From positions 1,798,001 through 1,862,000 of the forward strand of contig NZ_CP047204.1 of NCBI RefSeq assembly GCF_030408735.1: a stretch of 64,000 bases of DNA, given 5' to 3'. A model generated the notes under the pieces. That model was not told the DNA's origin and did no database searches. It saw only the letters and a list, made by a program, of their open reading frames with translations. Position 1 is the stretch's first letter, and each line of letters begins with the position of its first letter. This document shows, one piece after another, positions 8,699 through 17,847 of the stretch. The position numbers were made by a program, and so were the translations under genes. This DNA is from Corynebacterium faecale (GTDB lineage Bacteria; Actinomycetota; Actinomycetes; Mycobacteriales; Mycobacteriaceae).

Positions 8699-9391
8699 TC
8701 AGGAGGATTTCAGCTCCTCAAGACGCTCATCCAGGGCCTCCCGTGACAGTTCCATGGACAGGGCTGAGGGAAAACCACGACGCGCGAGAGCACCGACGAC
8801 GCGTCGCAGAGCTTTGTCATATTCCGCACGGTCTGCTGGGATCCGGGTTTCACTGCGGGCTTTCTTCTGGGCGACGACTCGCGCTGTTTCGCGTTCATCA
8901 TCGGCATCAATTTGTTCGAGGGCGACCATGCGAGTGTGCGAATCAACACCCTTGTCCTGAAGCTCCCGGTCAAGGGCGCGTGCGGATTTCCCTCTGCGCT
9001 GGGCACGCTGGCGGACCCACTCCCGGGCAAAGTCCTCATCATCCAGGAGTTTGGCCCGGGTGAGATCCGCGATAACTTCATCGATGACAACTGGATCGAA
9101 CTCGAGGGACGTGAGTCGCTGTCGGAGCTCCGCCTTGGAACGGGCCCGTTGGTCCAAGAGCAATAAAGCGCGCCGGCGGACTTCCGCCTTCTTCTCCTCC
9201 GCTTCATGGTCGAAGAGTGAACCACCCTCACCAGCCTCCTGCCGCTTGGTGAACTCCTCCAGCGCAGATCGGAGCTTCTCGAGTTTTTCAGCCTGGCTGG
9301 CTACTGCCGTCTTGGCTGCGGTGGTTTTCTGGTGGTTGTTCATCAACGACTGCACTTCCGGTGTCACATGAATAGGTGAAAAGGGCGGCAC
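8699..9391 (-). CDS. recX: RecA regulatory protein RecX
   Basis: A cytoplasmic modulator of RecA filaments, 230 residues from the GTG at 9391. An alternative ATG at 9343 would give 214. The RecX helical repeats occupy about residues 70-225 ([49 protein letters not shown]). The N-terminal 70 residues are charged and probably a variable extension. It lies 69 bp downstream of recA in the same orientation and is probably cotranscribed with it under LexA control. Confidence 0.9.
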   Translation of the reverse strand: MPPFSPIHVTPEVQSLMNNHQKTTAAKTAVASQAEKLEKLRSALEEFTKRQEAGEGGSLFDHEAEEKKAEVRRRALLLLDQRARSKAELRQRLTSLEFDPVVIDEVIADLTRAKLLDDEDFAREWVRQRAQRRGKSARALDRELQDKGVDSHTRMVALEQIDADDERETARVVAQKKARSETRIPADRAEYDKALRRVVGALARRGFPSALSMELSREALDERLEELKSS

Positions 9392-9460
9392 ATCAGGATG
9401 AGAATCTTCCGATGCGCCGCCATTCAGATAAAGGTCAGTTCAACGCTGACCGCTGAGATT

Positions 9461-10591
9461 CTATTTCTCAGCTGCTCCGACAACCTCATCGGCTTCTTCA
9501 TCATCAAAATCAACATTCGGGATCAGCTCCACCGGATCGTCGGTGAGCTCGTCCGCAACGTTGGCAAATTTTCCGACACCGAGTTTGCGGAAGATCTTCT
9601 CCTCGATCTCATCCGTCAGTTCCTGATTCTCCTTGAGGAACAGTCGGGATTTTTCTTTACCCTGTCCGAGTTGGTCGCCTTCATAGGTAAACCAAGAGCC
9701 CGACTTTTTCACAATGCCGTTGTCCACTGCCAGGTCAATAACGGAGGATTCACGTGAGATTCCCTCGCCGTACATGATGTCGAACTCAGCGATCTTGAAC
9801 GGTGGAGACACTTTATTCTTGACCACCTTGACGCGGGTGCGGTTACCGATCGCATCCTGTCCGTCCTTGAGGGTCTGGATACGACGGACATCGAGACGGA
9901 TGGAGGCATAGAACTTCAGTGCCTTACCGCCAGTGGTGGTCTCGGGAGAGCCGAACATCACGCCGATCTTCTCACGCAGCTGGTTAATGAAGATCGCAGT
10001 CGTACCGGAGTTGTACAGTGCTCCGGTCATCTTGCGGAGCGCCTGGGACATCAGGCGAGCCTGGAGGCCGACGTGACTATCGCCCATCTCACCCTCAATC
10101 TCAGCCTTGGGGGTCAGGGCTGCCACAGAGTCAATGACGATGATATCGATGGCCCCGGAACGGACGAGCATATCGGCGATCTCCAGTGCCTGCTCACCGG
10201 TGTCTGGCTGAGAGACCAGCAACGCATCGGTATCAACACCGAGTTTGCGGGCATAATCAGGATCCAGGGCGTGCTCGGCATCGATGAATGCTGCAATACC
10301 GCCGGCTTTCTGTGCCTGCGCAATTGCGTGGAGTGCAACGGTGGTTTTACCGGAGGACTCTGGACCATAAACCTCGACGACGCGGCCGCGCGGGAACCCA
10401 CCGATGCCGAGAGCAATATCAATGGCGGTGTTGCCGGAGGAGATGACCTGGATGGGCGGACGGTTCTCATCCCCCAGGCGCATCACGGCGCCCTTGCCGA
10501 AGTCTTTCTCAATAAGTGCGAGGGCAGCGTCAAGTGCCTTCTGACGATCATCGCCCTTGGAGGCGGCCTTGGTTGTCTTTTTCGGTGCCAT
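9461..10591 (-). CDS. recA: Recombinase RecA
   Basis: DNA strand-exchange protein and LexA co-protease of 376 residues, full length for the family. Walker A is GPESSGKTT near residue 74 and Walker B is in [12 protein letters not shown]. The L1/L2 DNA-binding loops ([41 protein letters not shown]) are intact. The C-terminal tail is acidic. An AGGA site precedes the ATG by about 8 nt. A LexA-type box lies about 200 bp upstream at 10790. There is no intein. Confidence 0.98.
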   Translation of the reverse strand: MAPKKTTKAASKGDDRQKALDAALALIEKDFGKGAVMRLGDENRPPIQVISSGNTAIDIALGIGGFPRGRVVEVYGPESSGKTTVALHAIAQAQKAGGIAAFIDAEHALDPDYARKLGVDTDALLVSQPDTGEQALEIADMLVRSGAIDIIVIDSVAALTPKAEIEGEMGDSHVGLQARLMSQALRKMTGALYNSGTTAIFINQLREKIGVMFGSPETTTGGKALKFYASIRLDVRRIQTLKDGQDAIGNRTRVKVVKNKVSPPFKIAEFDIMYGEGISRESSVIDLAVDNGIVKKSGSWFTYEGDQLGQGKEKSRLFLKENQELTDEIEEKIFRKLGVGKFANVADELTDDPVELIPNVDFDDEEADEVVGAAEK

Positions 10592-10789
10592 TTTTTAGTC
10601 CTATCCGTTTTAGATCTGTTTTCATGATGTGGTGCCCGACGCCGCCCTTTAGTGGGAGGATTCCGGACGGATCTACTCTGTTAGACCCCGCGAACCAGGA
10701 ATGGGGTCCCAGCCTGCCCCAAGTTTCTTAACCTGTGGGGGAAATCCTAGAACATGGCGTGGATCGGAATAGCATGATCCACACCTTAC

Positions 10790-10805
10790 ACGCACAACTG
10801 TTCGA
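10790..10805 (-). promoter_or_regulatory. SOS (LexA) box upstream of recA
   Basis: On the minus strand the segment reads TCGAACAGTTGTGCGT. Compared with the corynebacterial SOS box TCGAA(A/C)A-nn-TGTTCGA, it agrees at 12 of the 14 defined positions. It lies about 200 bp upstream of recA and downstream of the DUF3046 gene's stop, as expected for a recA promoter operator. Confidence 0.7.
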
Positions 10806-10839
10806 ACTCGAATTTTCTTTACACCTTGACAGCGCCCAC

Positions 10840-11055
10840 CTAAGCGCGTGGGTCATCCTTGCCCAGTCGACGCTCCTCGGGCACTTCAAAGTCATCACAG
10901 AGCCGTATCCATACATCCCGGAGATCTTCACCTGATTCCACTGCGTCGTCCACAGTCTTGCCGAAAGATCCAAGAACATGGGAATGTGCGATCCATTCCC
11001 CCTTAACCTGCCCGAACTCATCCTCGATCAACTGCCGAAACTCCGATAAACGCAT
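10840..11055 (-). CDS. DUF3046 family small protein
   Basis: A 71-residue cytoplasmic protein of the actinobacterial DUF3046 family (MRLSEFRQLIEDEFG start, then SHVLGSFGKTVDDAVESG and DDFEVPEERRLGKD), which is commonly found beside recA. Its function is unknown. The start at 11055 is supported by a TACTAT -10 hexamer ending 7 nt upstream, which makes the message leaderless, and by the conserved N-terminus. It is transcribed toward recA. Confidence 0.85.
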   Translation of the reverse strand: MRLSEFRQLIEDEFGQVKGEWIAHSHVLGSFGKTVDDAVESGEDLRDVWIRLCDDFEVPEERRLGKDDPRA

Positions 11056-11062
11056 GGGGACG

Positions 11063-11068
11063 ATAGTA
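11063..11068 (-). promoter_or_regulatory. -10 hexamer for leaderless DUF3046 gene
   Basis: TACTAT on the minus strand ends 7 nt before the ATG. No Shine-Dalgarno sequence is present, so transcription should start at or next to the start codon. Confidence 0.5.
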
Positions 11069-11131
11069 CCGTGTCCGACCGCTACCCGAGTCACCCCCGA
11101 GCGAATCCGACCCCATCGCCCACTTGCTTCT

Positions 11132-11144
11132 TGAACAGTGTTCA
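11132..11144 (+). promoter_or_regulatory. BioQ operator upstream of bioY
   Basis: A perfect palindrome, TGAAC-AGT-GTTCA, identical to the TGAAC-N3-GTTCA consensus of the TetR-type biotin repressor BioQ of Corynebacterium. It sits 4 bp upstream of a TATACT -10 box (11149-11154), so bound repressor would cover the promoter. It predicts repression of bioYMN when biotin is sufficient. Confidence 0.85.
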
Positions 11145-11148
11145 GTTG

Positions 11149-11154
11149 TATACT
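11149..11154 (+). promoter_or_regulatory. -10 hexamer of bioY promoter (leaderless)
   Basis: TATACT ends 6 nt before the bioY ATG at 11161. There is no ribosome site, so the bioY message is predicted to be leaderless. Confidence 0.6.
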
Positions 11155-11160
11155 TTGCCC

Positions 11161-11775
11161 ATGCAAACAGAGACAACCATCAACGCTTCCGCCAGGGAGA
11201 AAGCCACTCCTTCGGCGTCGAGCAGAAAGCGCCTGCAGGATCTCGCGCTTATCGCCGTTTTCGCCGCACTCATCATTGTGCTCGCCTTCGTCCAGATCCC
11301 GGTTGGTGCGGCCGGTGTCCCAATCGTGCTCCAGAACGCGGCAGTCGTTCTCGCAGGTCTGGTCCTGGGTGGCCGTCGTGGATTCCTTTCTGTTCTGTTG
11401 TTCCTGGCGTTGGGAATGATAGGTCTACCAGTACTCGCTGGTGGCAGAAGCACCATCGCAGCACTGGCCGGTGTCACCGTCGGTTATATCGTGGGTTACC
11501 TGATCTCTGCCTTTATTACCGGTGTCATTGCTTACCGTGCCCCAAAGAAGAAGGGTGCCGGCATGTTCGCCGTCTTCACCCTCGCGGCGCTGGTAGGCCT
11601 GTTGGTGCAATACCTGTCCGGCATCATCGGACTGACCTTAAGGGCAGGGCTCAGTTTCGTGGAGGCCACCGTATCCCAGGCACCGTTCATCCTTCCCGAC
11701 ATGGGCAAGTTCGCGGTCATGATCATCATCGCGGCCGGCGTTCACGCCGCGTTCCCTGATCTGCGGCGCAGATAA
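11161..11775 (+). CDS. bioY: Biotin ECF transporter substrate-binding protein BioY
   Basis: The S component of an energy-coupling factor transporter for biotin uptake, 204 residues with six membrane helices. Family features include FAALIIVLAFVQIPVG-type helix 1, the GGRRGFLSVLLFLALG segment and GGRSTIAALAGVTVGYIVGYL. The start at 11161 is set by the -10 box 6 nt upstream and the family N-terminus. bioM and bioN follow, giving a dedicated BioYMN transporter. Glutamicum-group corynebacteria are biotin auxotrophs, so this gene set is their route to biotin. Confidence 0.93.
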   Translation: MQTETTINASAREKATPSASSRKRLQDLALIAVFAALIIVLAFVQIPVGAAGVPIVLQNAAVVLAGLVLGGRRGFLSVLLFLALGMIGLPVLAGGRSTIAALAGVTVGYIVGYLISAFITGVIAYRAPKKKGAGMFAVFTLAALVGLLVQYLSGIIGLTLRAGLSFVEATVSQAPFILPDMGKFAVMIIIAAGVHAAFPDLRRR

Positions 11776-11882
11776 GAATCGGTTAAACCCATCTGCCCCA
11801 CACAGAATCGACTAGTCCACCGTCACCCCGTGGTGGCTGGTCTCTTTTCGTTCCACCCCACTACTCCATAGAATTGGCGACT

Positions 11883-12572
11883 ATGCCCGAGATCATCTTC
11901 GAATCCGCGGAAGTGTCCTATGACGACGTCCGGGTTCTTGAACCCATTTCACTCACTCTCCGCGAACAACGGATCGGTATCATCGGTGCCAACGGTGGCG
12001 GAAAATCAACGCTGATCAGAATGATCAACGGGCTCGGGGACCCCAGCGGTGGACGGGTCCTCGTTGATGGACTCGATGTCGCTGCCAAAGGCCGGGAAGT
12101 GAGAAAAAAGGTCGGCTTCGTTTTCTCCGATGCTGAAAGCCAGATTGTCATGCCTACGGTGCGGGAGGATATTGCCTTCTCGTTGCGCCGCTTCAAGATC
12201 TCCCGCGCAGAGAAACAGCAACGAGTGAACGCGATGATGGAACGATTCAACCTGACTGAGCATGCAGATCAGTCACCGCACACGTTGTCCGGTGGGCAGA
12301 AACAACTGCTCGCCCTCGCAGCAGTCCTCATCATCGAACCTGACATCATCATCGCGGATGAACCCACTACCCTGCTGGATCTGAAAAACCGGCTACTTAT
12401 CCGGGAGGTGTTCCGTTCACTTCCCCAACAACTGATCGTGGTGAGCCATGATCTGGACTTTCTCGACGACTTCGACCGGGTCATCTGCATTGAAAACCAC
12501 CGGATCGCGATGGATGGACCCCCATCTGAGACCATCCCCCACTATGTTCAGCTGATGACGGAGTCGGTCTGA
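11883..12572 (+). CDS. bioM: Biotin ECF transporter ATPase BioM
   Basis: The A component (ABC ATPase) of the biotin ECF transporter, 229 residues. It has Walker A GANGGGKST (near residue 38), a Q-loop around DAESQIVMPT, signature LSGGQKQ (near residue 135), Walker B IIIADEPTT and the switch His in IVVSHDLDF. The ATG at 11883 lacks a ribosome site; TAGAAT at 11869-11874 ends 8 nt upstream and could be a -10 for a separate leaderless message. Its stop overlaps the bioN start by one base. Confidence 0.92.
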   Translation: MPEIIFESAEVSYDDVRVLEPISLTLREQRIGIIGANGGGKSTLIRMINGLGDPSGGRVLVDGLDVAAKGREVRKKVGFVFSDAESQIVMPTVREDIAFSLRRFKISRAEKQQRVNAMMERFNLTEHADQSPHTLSGGQKQLLALAAVLIIEPDIIIADEPTTLLDLKNRLLIREVFRSLPQQLIVVSHDLDFLDDFDRVICIENHRIAMDGPPSETIPHYVQLMTESV

Positions 12573-13183
12573 TGCGCAACATTCCACTCGGTGTGTATGT
12601 GGATGCGGACTCTCCCGTACACCGGCTTACTGCACGCTGGAAGTTTCCACTACTGCTGCTGTTCATCATCGGTGGCACGATCCTGGCCAAGTCCCCGGCG
12701 GCGGCGGGCGCGCTGGTTATCACCATGGGAGTCTTATATATTGTCGCACGGATACCGCTACGCACTGCGTGGAGTCAGTGGTGGCCGGTGTTGCCGGTGC
12801 TATTGGTGTTAGGAGCCTTCCAATGGTGGCAGCGCGGCCTGCCGTTCGCGGCGACCACAGTCATGGTCATCTTCTCCGCGCTGATGGCCGCCATGCTCCT
12901 CACGCTCACCACCAGGCTTGAGGAGATGATGGATACCGTTGAGAGGATGCTCAAACCCTTCGAGCGATTCGGCTTACCAGTGGAAACCATCACCCTGGCA
13001 ATCTCCCTGACCATTCGTCTCATACCGCTTCAACTAGCCACCGTGATCGAGGTGCTCGATGCCCGAAAGGCGCGGGGCGCCGGCTTCTCCATAGTCGCCT
13101 TCGGCACTCCGGTGTTAGTCCGTTCCATCAGACGTGCCCGCAACATTGGTGATGCGCTGTTAGCTCGTGGCGCAGGCGATTAG
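12572..13183 (+). CDS. bioN: Biotin ECF transporter transmembrane protein BioN
   Basis: The T component (EcfT/CbiQ family) of the biotin transporter, 203 residues. Its membrane helices are followed by the coupling motifs ARKARGAG (canonical A-R-G, near residue 165) and RARNIGDALLARG near the C-terminus, which contact the ATPase. It overlaps bioM by one base (TGATG). It ends before a strong bidirectional terminator that separates it from the convergent pspA. Confidence 0.9.
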   Translation: MRNIPLGVYVDADSPVHRLTARWKFPLLLLFIIGGTILAKSPAAAGALVITMGVLYIVARIPLRTAWSQWWPVLPVLLVLGAFQWWQRGLPFAATTVMVIFSALMAAMLLTLTTRLEEMMDTVERMLKPFERFGLPVETITLAISLTIRLIPLQLATVIEVLDARKARGAGFSIVAFGTPVLVRSIRRARNIGDALLARGAGD

Positions 13184-13266
13184 GGCCCACCTAAACAGCC
13201 CCAGGTTGAAACAGGGGCGGGGTGTGCGTCGACAAGCATCGGTGCGCCAACCCGCACACAAACGCA

Positions 13267-13310
13267 AAGGCTGCTCCGAGGCTCCCGCGTGGGAGTCATG
13301 GAGCAGCCTT
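13267..13310. terminator. Bidirectional terminator between bioN and pspA
   Basis: An 11-bp perfect stem, AAGGCTGCTCC (13267-13277) paired with GGAGCAGCCTT (13300-13310), lies between two convergent genes. A smaller internal stem (GGCTCCCGCGTGGGAGTC) sits in its loop. Confidence 0.75.
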
Positions 13311-13329
13311 GAAACGATGTGGTAGGGCT

Positions 13330-14166
13330 TTAAGCCTCGCCGCGCAGCTCACGCATACGCTGGGCCACCGCATCATCGGTGACGTTTGAGGAGGCAGAAC
13401 CGGACTCGATGGAATCCTGGGCCTGACCGGAGGCCAACTGTCCACCACCGGTCATTTCAGCACGGATCTGCTCAAGACGCGAGTGGCCTGCCATGTGGAC
13501 TCCGGCCTGCTCGACCTCAGCCATGCGACCCTCAACGGAATCCTGAGCAAGTTCCGCCTGCCCGAGGGCGTTAGCATAACGGCGCTCGATCTTCTCGCGG
13601 ACCTGATCCAGGTTCGGGGTGCTACCGGATGAGGTAAGGGAGTTCATGGACTTGAGAGATTCTGAGACCTTCTCCTGCATCTTGGCCTGCTCAAGCTGGC
13701 TGAGCAGCTTGGTGCGCTCGGCAACCTTCTGCTGCAGGGCCATGGAGTTGCGCTCCACAGCCTTCTTCGCTTGGTCTGCCTGCTGGAGGGCCTGGTCATG
13801 CAGCTGCTTGGTATCTTCCACAGACTGCTCTGCGGTGACCAGCTGGGCCGCGAAGGCTTCAGCGGCGTTCTCGTATTCAGTGGCCTTCTTCATGTCACCC
13901 TCAGCGCGGGCCTTATCAGAAAGCTGCAGAGCCTGGCGGGTGTTGCCCTGCAACTTCTCAATCTCACCGAGGCGGCGGTTCAGCTGCATCTCCAGCTGAC
14001 GCTGGTTGCCGATGACCGCAGCCGCCTGCTGGGACAGCTCCTGGTGCTGACGCTGTGCATCTTCAATGGCCTGCTGAATCTGCACCTTCGGGTCTGCGTT
14101 CTCCTCAATCTTCGAGTCGAACAACGCCATGAGGTACTTCCATGCCTTGACAAATGGGTTAGCCAT
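13330..14166 (-). CDS. PspA/IM30 family membrane-stress protein
   Basis: A peripheral membrane-remodelling protein of 278 residues, almost all alpha-helical coiled coil. It starts with the amphipathic helix and conserved [41 protein letters not shown] N-terminus (residues 1-38) of the PspA/IM30 family, and ends in a Ser/Gly-rich linker plus a short conserved segment ([15 protein letters not shown]). It lies downstream of clgR, the same neighbourhood as in mycobacteria, where ClgR controls the PspA envelope-stress system. The ClgR link here is inferred from context only. Confidence 0.85.
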   Translation of the reverse strand: MANPFVKAWKYLMALFDSKIEENADPKVQIQQAIEDAQRQHQELSQQAAAVIGNQRQLEMQLNRRLGEIEKLQGNTRQALQLSDKARAEGDMKKATEYENAAEAFAAQLVTAEQSVEDTKQLHDQALQQADQAKKAVERNSMALQQKVAERTKLLSQLEQAKMQEKVSESLKSMNSLTSSGSTPNLDQVREKIERRYANALGQAELAQDSVEGRMAEVEQAGVHMAGHSRLEQIRAEMTGGGQLASGQAQDSIESGSASSNVTDDAVAQRMRELRGEA

Positions 14167-14441
14167 GTTGAAGTTGAGCCTTCCTGAATTTCTTTAACAG
14201 ATATTTTCGCTGACTACATTTCTAGCACGTGGCGATAACCGCGGCAGTTGTAGAGCGCGCACTTTGACACCATAGTAGCGGGCGGATGTCATGGGTGTGG
14301 ACATGGCAGGAGACAATTTGTGCGCGCAGACCTGTTCGGGTGCCGCAGTCTCTCATTCCGAGTCCCCCGATGTGCCCGCAGCTCATGCTGCATCATCATC
14401 ACCACATCCCTTGATGGATCTGGCGACTGATTCCAGCGGGG

Positions 14442-14765
14442 TCAGACGCGCGCGAGGTCTTCCTGTGCTGCCTGGAGAGCCATCGAGCCGGCGGCTTCGA
14501 TGAGAACATCCGAGACACTGGCACCCAGTGCGTGACAGACGGAGGCCAAGAGCTCCGAGGAGACTTCCTTGCGCCCACGTTCAAGTTCGGACAGGTATCC
14601 GGGCGAGACGCGAGAAGCTTCCGCTAGTTCGCGGAGGGTGATCCCCTTGTCCGACCGGAATGATCGTAGTGCTGCACCAAGGGCCTCACGAAGCAGCGGT
14701 TCCGGTGCGGTCCGCCTGGCAGCCTCGGCTATTGGCTTATCGAGAAGGGCTGTGTAAGTAACCAT
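14442..14765 (-). CDS. clgR: XRE-family transcriptional regulator ClgR
   Basis: A DNA-binding activator of 107 residues. The helix-turn-helix spans residues 30-85 ([50 protein letters not shown]). ClgR in corynebacteria activates clpP1P2, clpC and other proteolysis and repair genes, and is itself degraded by Clp. The small Ala-rich C-terminus ([12 protein letters not shown]) fits the degradation tag known for this family. The start is taken as the ATG at 14765; a GTG immediately before it is also possible. Confidence 0.88.
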   Translation of the reverse strand: MVTYTALLDKPIAEAARRTAPEPLLREALGAALRSFRSDKGITLRELAEASRVSPGYLSELERGRKEVSSELLASVCHALGASVSDVLIEAAGSMALQAAQEDLARV

Positions 14766-14822
14766 CACTAGGTTCAACTCTCTTTCCCTCGAGTTTGTTC
14801 CCAGTTTACCTTGGAACCTGAG

Positions 14823-15383
14823 TCACTTTGACTCAAGGGGCTGGGAAATACGTAAAATCAAGACCTCGAAACAGCGTTGTACTGCATCTTTACGAATGCG
14901 TTCCCGAGCCTTCAGAGGACTGGCCACGGCGAGCTCGGCACATTCACGTTGTTCCTGTTGGTTAAACGCCCGGATGGATTCAGCAGTTCCATCAGGACCT
15001 GCAATACCTATCCATACCTCTCCGACTGGGTGCCCCTCCTGCTCATCCGGTCCAGCGACCCCCGTCACTGCGAGCGCCCAGTCAGACGTGCACCGCTTCC
15101 GCGCCCCACGAGCCATGGCCTCAGCACATTGAGCTGAGATCACACCGTGCTCCGTGATGATTTCCTGATCTACTCCCGCCAGATCAATCTTCACCTCGGT
15201 TGCGTAGGTGACCAGACCGCCCCGGAGTGCGGTTGACGCACCCGGCACCTCCGCAAACGTGGCCGCCGCCAGCCCGGCTGTCAGTGATTCACAGAAGGAG
15301 ATGGTTTGCCCCGCCTGCTGAAGCAGCCGGAGCAACTCTTGCTGGCTACCCGTCTGCTGGCTGCTCATCTGCTGGCTGCCCAT
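14823..15383 (-). CDS. cinA: CinA C-terminal domain / nicotinamide-nucleotide amidase (PncC type)
   Basis: A single-domain CinA protein of 186 residues, without the N-terminal molybdopterin-like COG1058 domain. The amidase would deamidate NMN to NaMN. Family motifs are SFCESLTAGLAAATFAEVPGAS (catalytic Ser region, residues 27-48), GGLVTYATEVK, HGVISAQCAEAMA and AVTGVAGP. The first 15 residues come from three imperfect 15-bp repeats (GSQQM-SSQQT-GSQQE), so either Met 1 or Met 6 may be the start. It begins 5 bp after the pgsA stop and is coupled to it. Confidence 0.87.
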   Translation of the reverse strand: MGSQQMSSQQTGSQQELLRLLQQAGQTISFCESLTAGLAAATFAEVPGASTALRGGLVTYATEVKIDLAGVDQEIITEHGVISAQCAEAMARGARKRCTSDWALAVTGVAGPDEQEGHPVGEVWIGIAGPDGTAESIRAFNQQEQRECAELAVASPLKARERIRKDAVQRCFEVLILRISQPLESK

Positions 15384-15388
15384 GAAGA

Positions 15389-16012
15389 TCAGGCCTGTGC
15401 TTTCTTCGAATCCACGATGTACTGGATTCCGGTGACCACAGTAACCACCAGTGCGGCATACATGACAACCTGGCTCGGGATGCTCATCCAGCCTGGCAGA
15501 GGACACAGATAGAGCGCAACCGCCAGCGTCTGCAACGCGGTCTTCAGCTTTCCGCCCTTGCTGGCCGGCACGACATTGCCCTGCCTCAACTGGACGAAAC
15601 GCCAGATCGTGATACCGAATTCACGGAGGACGATGAGAGCCGTCACCCACCAGGGAAGGATACCGATGATGTTGAAACAGACGAAAGCTGTGGTCATCAA
15701 AGCCTTATCCGCAATCGGATCAGCAATCTTGCCAAAGTTGGTGACCAGTCCCCTGGCCCGTGCGATGTCACCATCCAGCTTGTCGGTGATCATGAGGAGG
15801 ACAAACACCACGAGGGCCCACCACGCGTATGCGTTGTTCTCTGCTCCGCCCTCTAAAGTCAGCCAGGCGAACAGCGGAATGACGATGATGCGCAGGCTGG
15901 TCAGGAAGTTGGGCAGGTTCCAATTCGACGGCTCCGTGGAGGTTGCGTCGGACTGTTGTGCCTTCGATTGGCCTTCGGGGGCGCCCATCGCGCCTGCTGA
16001 AACATCACTCAC
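15389..16012 (-). CDS. pgsA: CDP-alcohol phosphatidyltransferase, PgsA type
   Basis: A membrane enzyme of 207 residues, probably CDP-diacylglycerol-glycerol-3-phosphate phosphatidyltransferase. It carries the family signature D-x2-DG-x2-AR-x8-G-x3-D-x3-D as DKLDGDIARARGLVTNFGKIADPIADK near residues 86-112. Several membrane helices surround it. The 34-residue N-terminal extension is hydrophilic. The start is GTG; a TAGGGT -10 hexamer 8 nt upstream suggests a leaderless message that also carries cinA. Exact substrate (glycerol phosphate versus another alcohol) is inferred from synteny. Confidence 0.87.
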   Translation of the reverse strand: MSDVSAGAMGAPEGQSKAQQSDATSTEPSNWNLPNFLTSLRIIVIPLFAWLTLEGGAENNAYAWWALVVFVLLMITDKLDGDIARARGLVTNFGKIADPIADKALMTTAFVCFNIIGILPWWVTALIVLREFGITIWRFVQLRQGNVVPASKGGKLKTALQTLAVALYLCPLPGWMSIPSQVVMYAALVVTVVTGIQYIVDSKKAQA

Positions 16013-16150
16013 GATTTAACACCCTACCCTGCACATCTGATTCGACAATGTCTGACCGATACTCACCAGACCTACCACTCCCCGCGGATCGTAGGGTTTC
16101 TGCACTCCGCATCCTCATCCGGAATGCATCGTTGCCTACAATCTGTACTC

Positions 16151-16444
16151 ATGACCTATTTTGCCGTTACCTATACCTACAGCCCTGACAGCGAGGAGAT
16201 CATCAACCTCCGCCCAACCCACCGCGAGTTCATCACACAACTCCACGAGAATGGTCAGATCGTCGGTTCGGGCCCTTTCACCGACGGTGAGGGTGGCGCG
16301 CTCATTGTCATCGAACTCGAGGATGGATCCACTCTCGCAGACGCGGAAGCACTCATGAACAGCGATCCCTTCCACACCGAGAACGTTTTGGAGAATCGTT
16401 CCATCCGGGTCTGGAATCCGGTCACCAAGGTTTTTGGCGAATAG
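16151..16444 (+). CDS. YCII-related domain protein
   Basis: A 97-residue single-domain YCII protein (MTYFAVTYTYSPD start, then RPTHREFITQLHENGQIVGSGPF and DPFHTENVLENRSIRVW). The His/Asp pair conserved in the family (H in RPTHREF, D in SDPFHTEN) is present. The biochemical role is unknown; relatives are small dimeric putative enzymes. A TACAAT -10 hexamer (16137-16142) ends 8 nt before the ATG and predicts a leaderless message. It stands alone, divergent from pgsA. Confidence 0.85.
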   Translation: MTYFAVTYTYSPDSEEIINLRPTHREFITQLHENGQIVGSGPFTDGEGGALIVIELEDGSTLADAEALMNSDPFHTENVLENRSIRVWNPVTKVFGE

Positions 16445-16562
16445 CCGGCGAGTAGACAGCGAGTAGCTGGAAAAGAACCGACGGGAAACCAGCGAAAACC
16501 ACGGGTTCCACCCCAAGAGCAGTGTCCAACGTATGGACTGACTCACACCTGGAAAGCAGACA

Positions 16563-16599
16563 GGGCACCACCTTCTTATTTGAAGGTGGTGTCCTGTTT
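16563..16599 (+). terminator. Terminator after YCII gene
   Basis: A stem of CACCACCTTC (16566-16575) with GAAGGTGGTG (16582-16591), extended by G-U and G-C pairs, with a 6-nt loop and then TGTTTG. It lies 120 bp after the YCII stop. Confidence 0.6.
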
Positions 16600-16692
16600 G
16601 CGCTTCTTTGCAGCGAACGATCTCCCGCTCACTTGCTCAGCATCAGTGCCTGCCTGTACCTGTTTGAAGCTCAGGCACGGTCTTCTGAATCC

Positions 16693-17847
16693 TTAACGAT
16701 CCTTGCCCGGCTCCTCGTCGGATGAACGCGGAGTGGAAGAGGCCGGTGACACAGTGGAGTTCTCCGCACCGTCCCGGGCGCTGTCTTCTTCCTCACCGGT
16801 GGACCAGGTGTCGCCCAGGTGCTTGGCGGTGTTCCACTTCGGTGGGATACCGCCCATGTTCTCATCTCGCTTGTTCTTGATGATGGAGGCCACCACCGTG
16901 ATTACGAGAACACCCATGATGAAGAACAGTGACCAGAGCGTGTCAACCTCAGGCACGGGGACGTTCTCGCCGCCGTTGATGAACGGCAGGTTGTTTTCAT
17001 GGAGTGCGTGCAGCGCCAGTTTCACACCGATGAAGGCGAGAATGAGGCCCAGTCCGTACGGCAGGTAGACGAGGCGGTCCAGCAGTCCATCAAGGAGGAA
17101 GTACATCTGACGCAGACCCAGCAGCGCGAAGGCGTTGGTGGTGAAGACGATATAGGGTTCCTCGGTGATGCCGTAGATGGCTGGGATGGAGTCCAGAGCG
17201 AACATCAGATCCACCATGCCGATCGAGATGATCGCCACGAAGAGTGGGGTCAGGCTCAATTTGCCACCGATGCGGTGGGTCAGCTTGTCACCGTGGTAGC
17301 CCTCGGTGACCGGAATGACCTTGCGTAACGCCTTGATGATGAACATATCGTTCGGATCGGTTTCCGGGGTATCCCGGATCTCGTCCCACAGCAGTTTGAC
17401 CGCGGTGTAGATCAACCAGATCGCGAAGATGTAGAACACATCGGACCAGGCCTCGATCACGGCGGCGCCGAGAAGGATGAACACCAGGCGGAAGATCAAG
17501 GCCATCGCGATACCGATGAGGAGAACCTTCTGCTGGTACTTACGCGGGATCTTGAAGGAGCTCATGATCAGCGCGAAGATGAACAGGTTATCCACGCTGA
17601 GGGCCTTCTCGGTCACATAACCTGTGAAGAACTCGATGCCGTGCTGATGTGGATTGCCCGGCTCACCCCAGGTGAGCCAGAGAAATACTCCGAAGACACA
17701 GGCGAGCGCCACGTAGAAGACGCTCCACCACGCTGATTCCTTCAGCGTTGGTTCATGAGGTGTGCGAACGTGGGAGTAGAAATCGAAGATGAAAAAGCCC
17801 AGGATCACCGCACCGGTGATCAACCAGACTGTTAAGTTAACTTCCAT
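16693..17847 (-). CDS. terC: TerC family integral membrane protein (probable Mn2+ exporter or metalation factor)
   Basis: A polytopic membrane protein of 384 residues. The TerC acidic motifs are EKALSVDNLFIF (near residue 83) and VDLMFALDSIPAIYGI (near residue 200). Helices fill residues 5-310, and a hydrophilic acidic/Ser-rich cytoplasmic tail follows from about 335. The ATG at 17847 has a GGAGG site 11 nt upstream. That site is part of a hairpin controlled by the riboswitch at 17889-18016. TerC proteins with yybP-ykoY leaders export Mn2+ or load it onto secreted proteins, which is the likely role here. Confidence 0.92.
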   Translation of the reverse strand: MEVNLTVWLITGAVILGFFIFDFYSHVRTPHEPTLKESAWWSVFYVALACVFGVFLWLTWGEPGNPHQHGIEFFTGYVTEKALSVDNLFIFALIMSSFKIPRKYQQKVLLIGIAMALIFRLVFILLGAAVIEAWSDVFYIFAIWLIYTAVKLLWDEIRDTPETDPNDMFIIKALRKVIPVTEGYHGDKLTHRIGGKLSLTPLFVAIISIGMVDLMFALDSIPAIYGITEEPYIVFTTNAFALLGLRQMYFLLDGLLDRLVYLPYGLGLILAFIGVKLALHALHENNLPFINGGENVPVPEVDTLWSLFFIMGVLVITVVASIIKNKRDENMGGIPPKWNTAKHLGDTWSTGEEEDSARDGAENSTVSPASSTPRSSDEEPGKDR

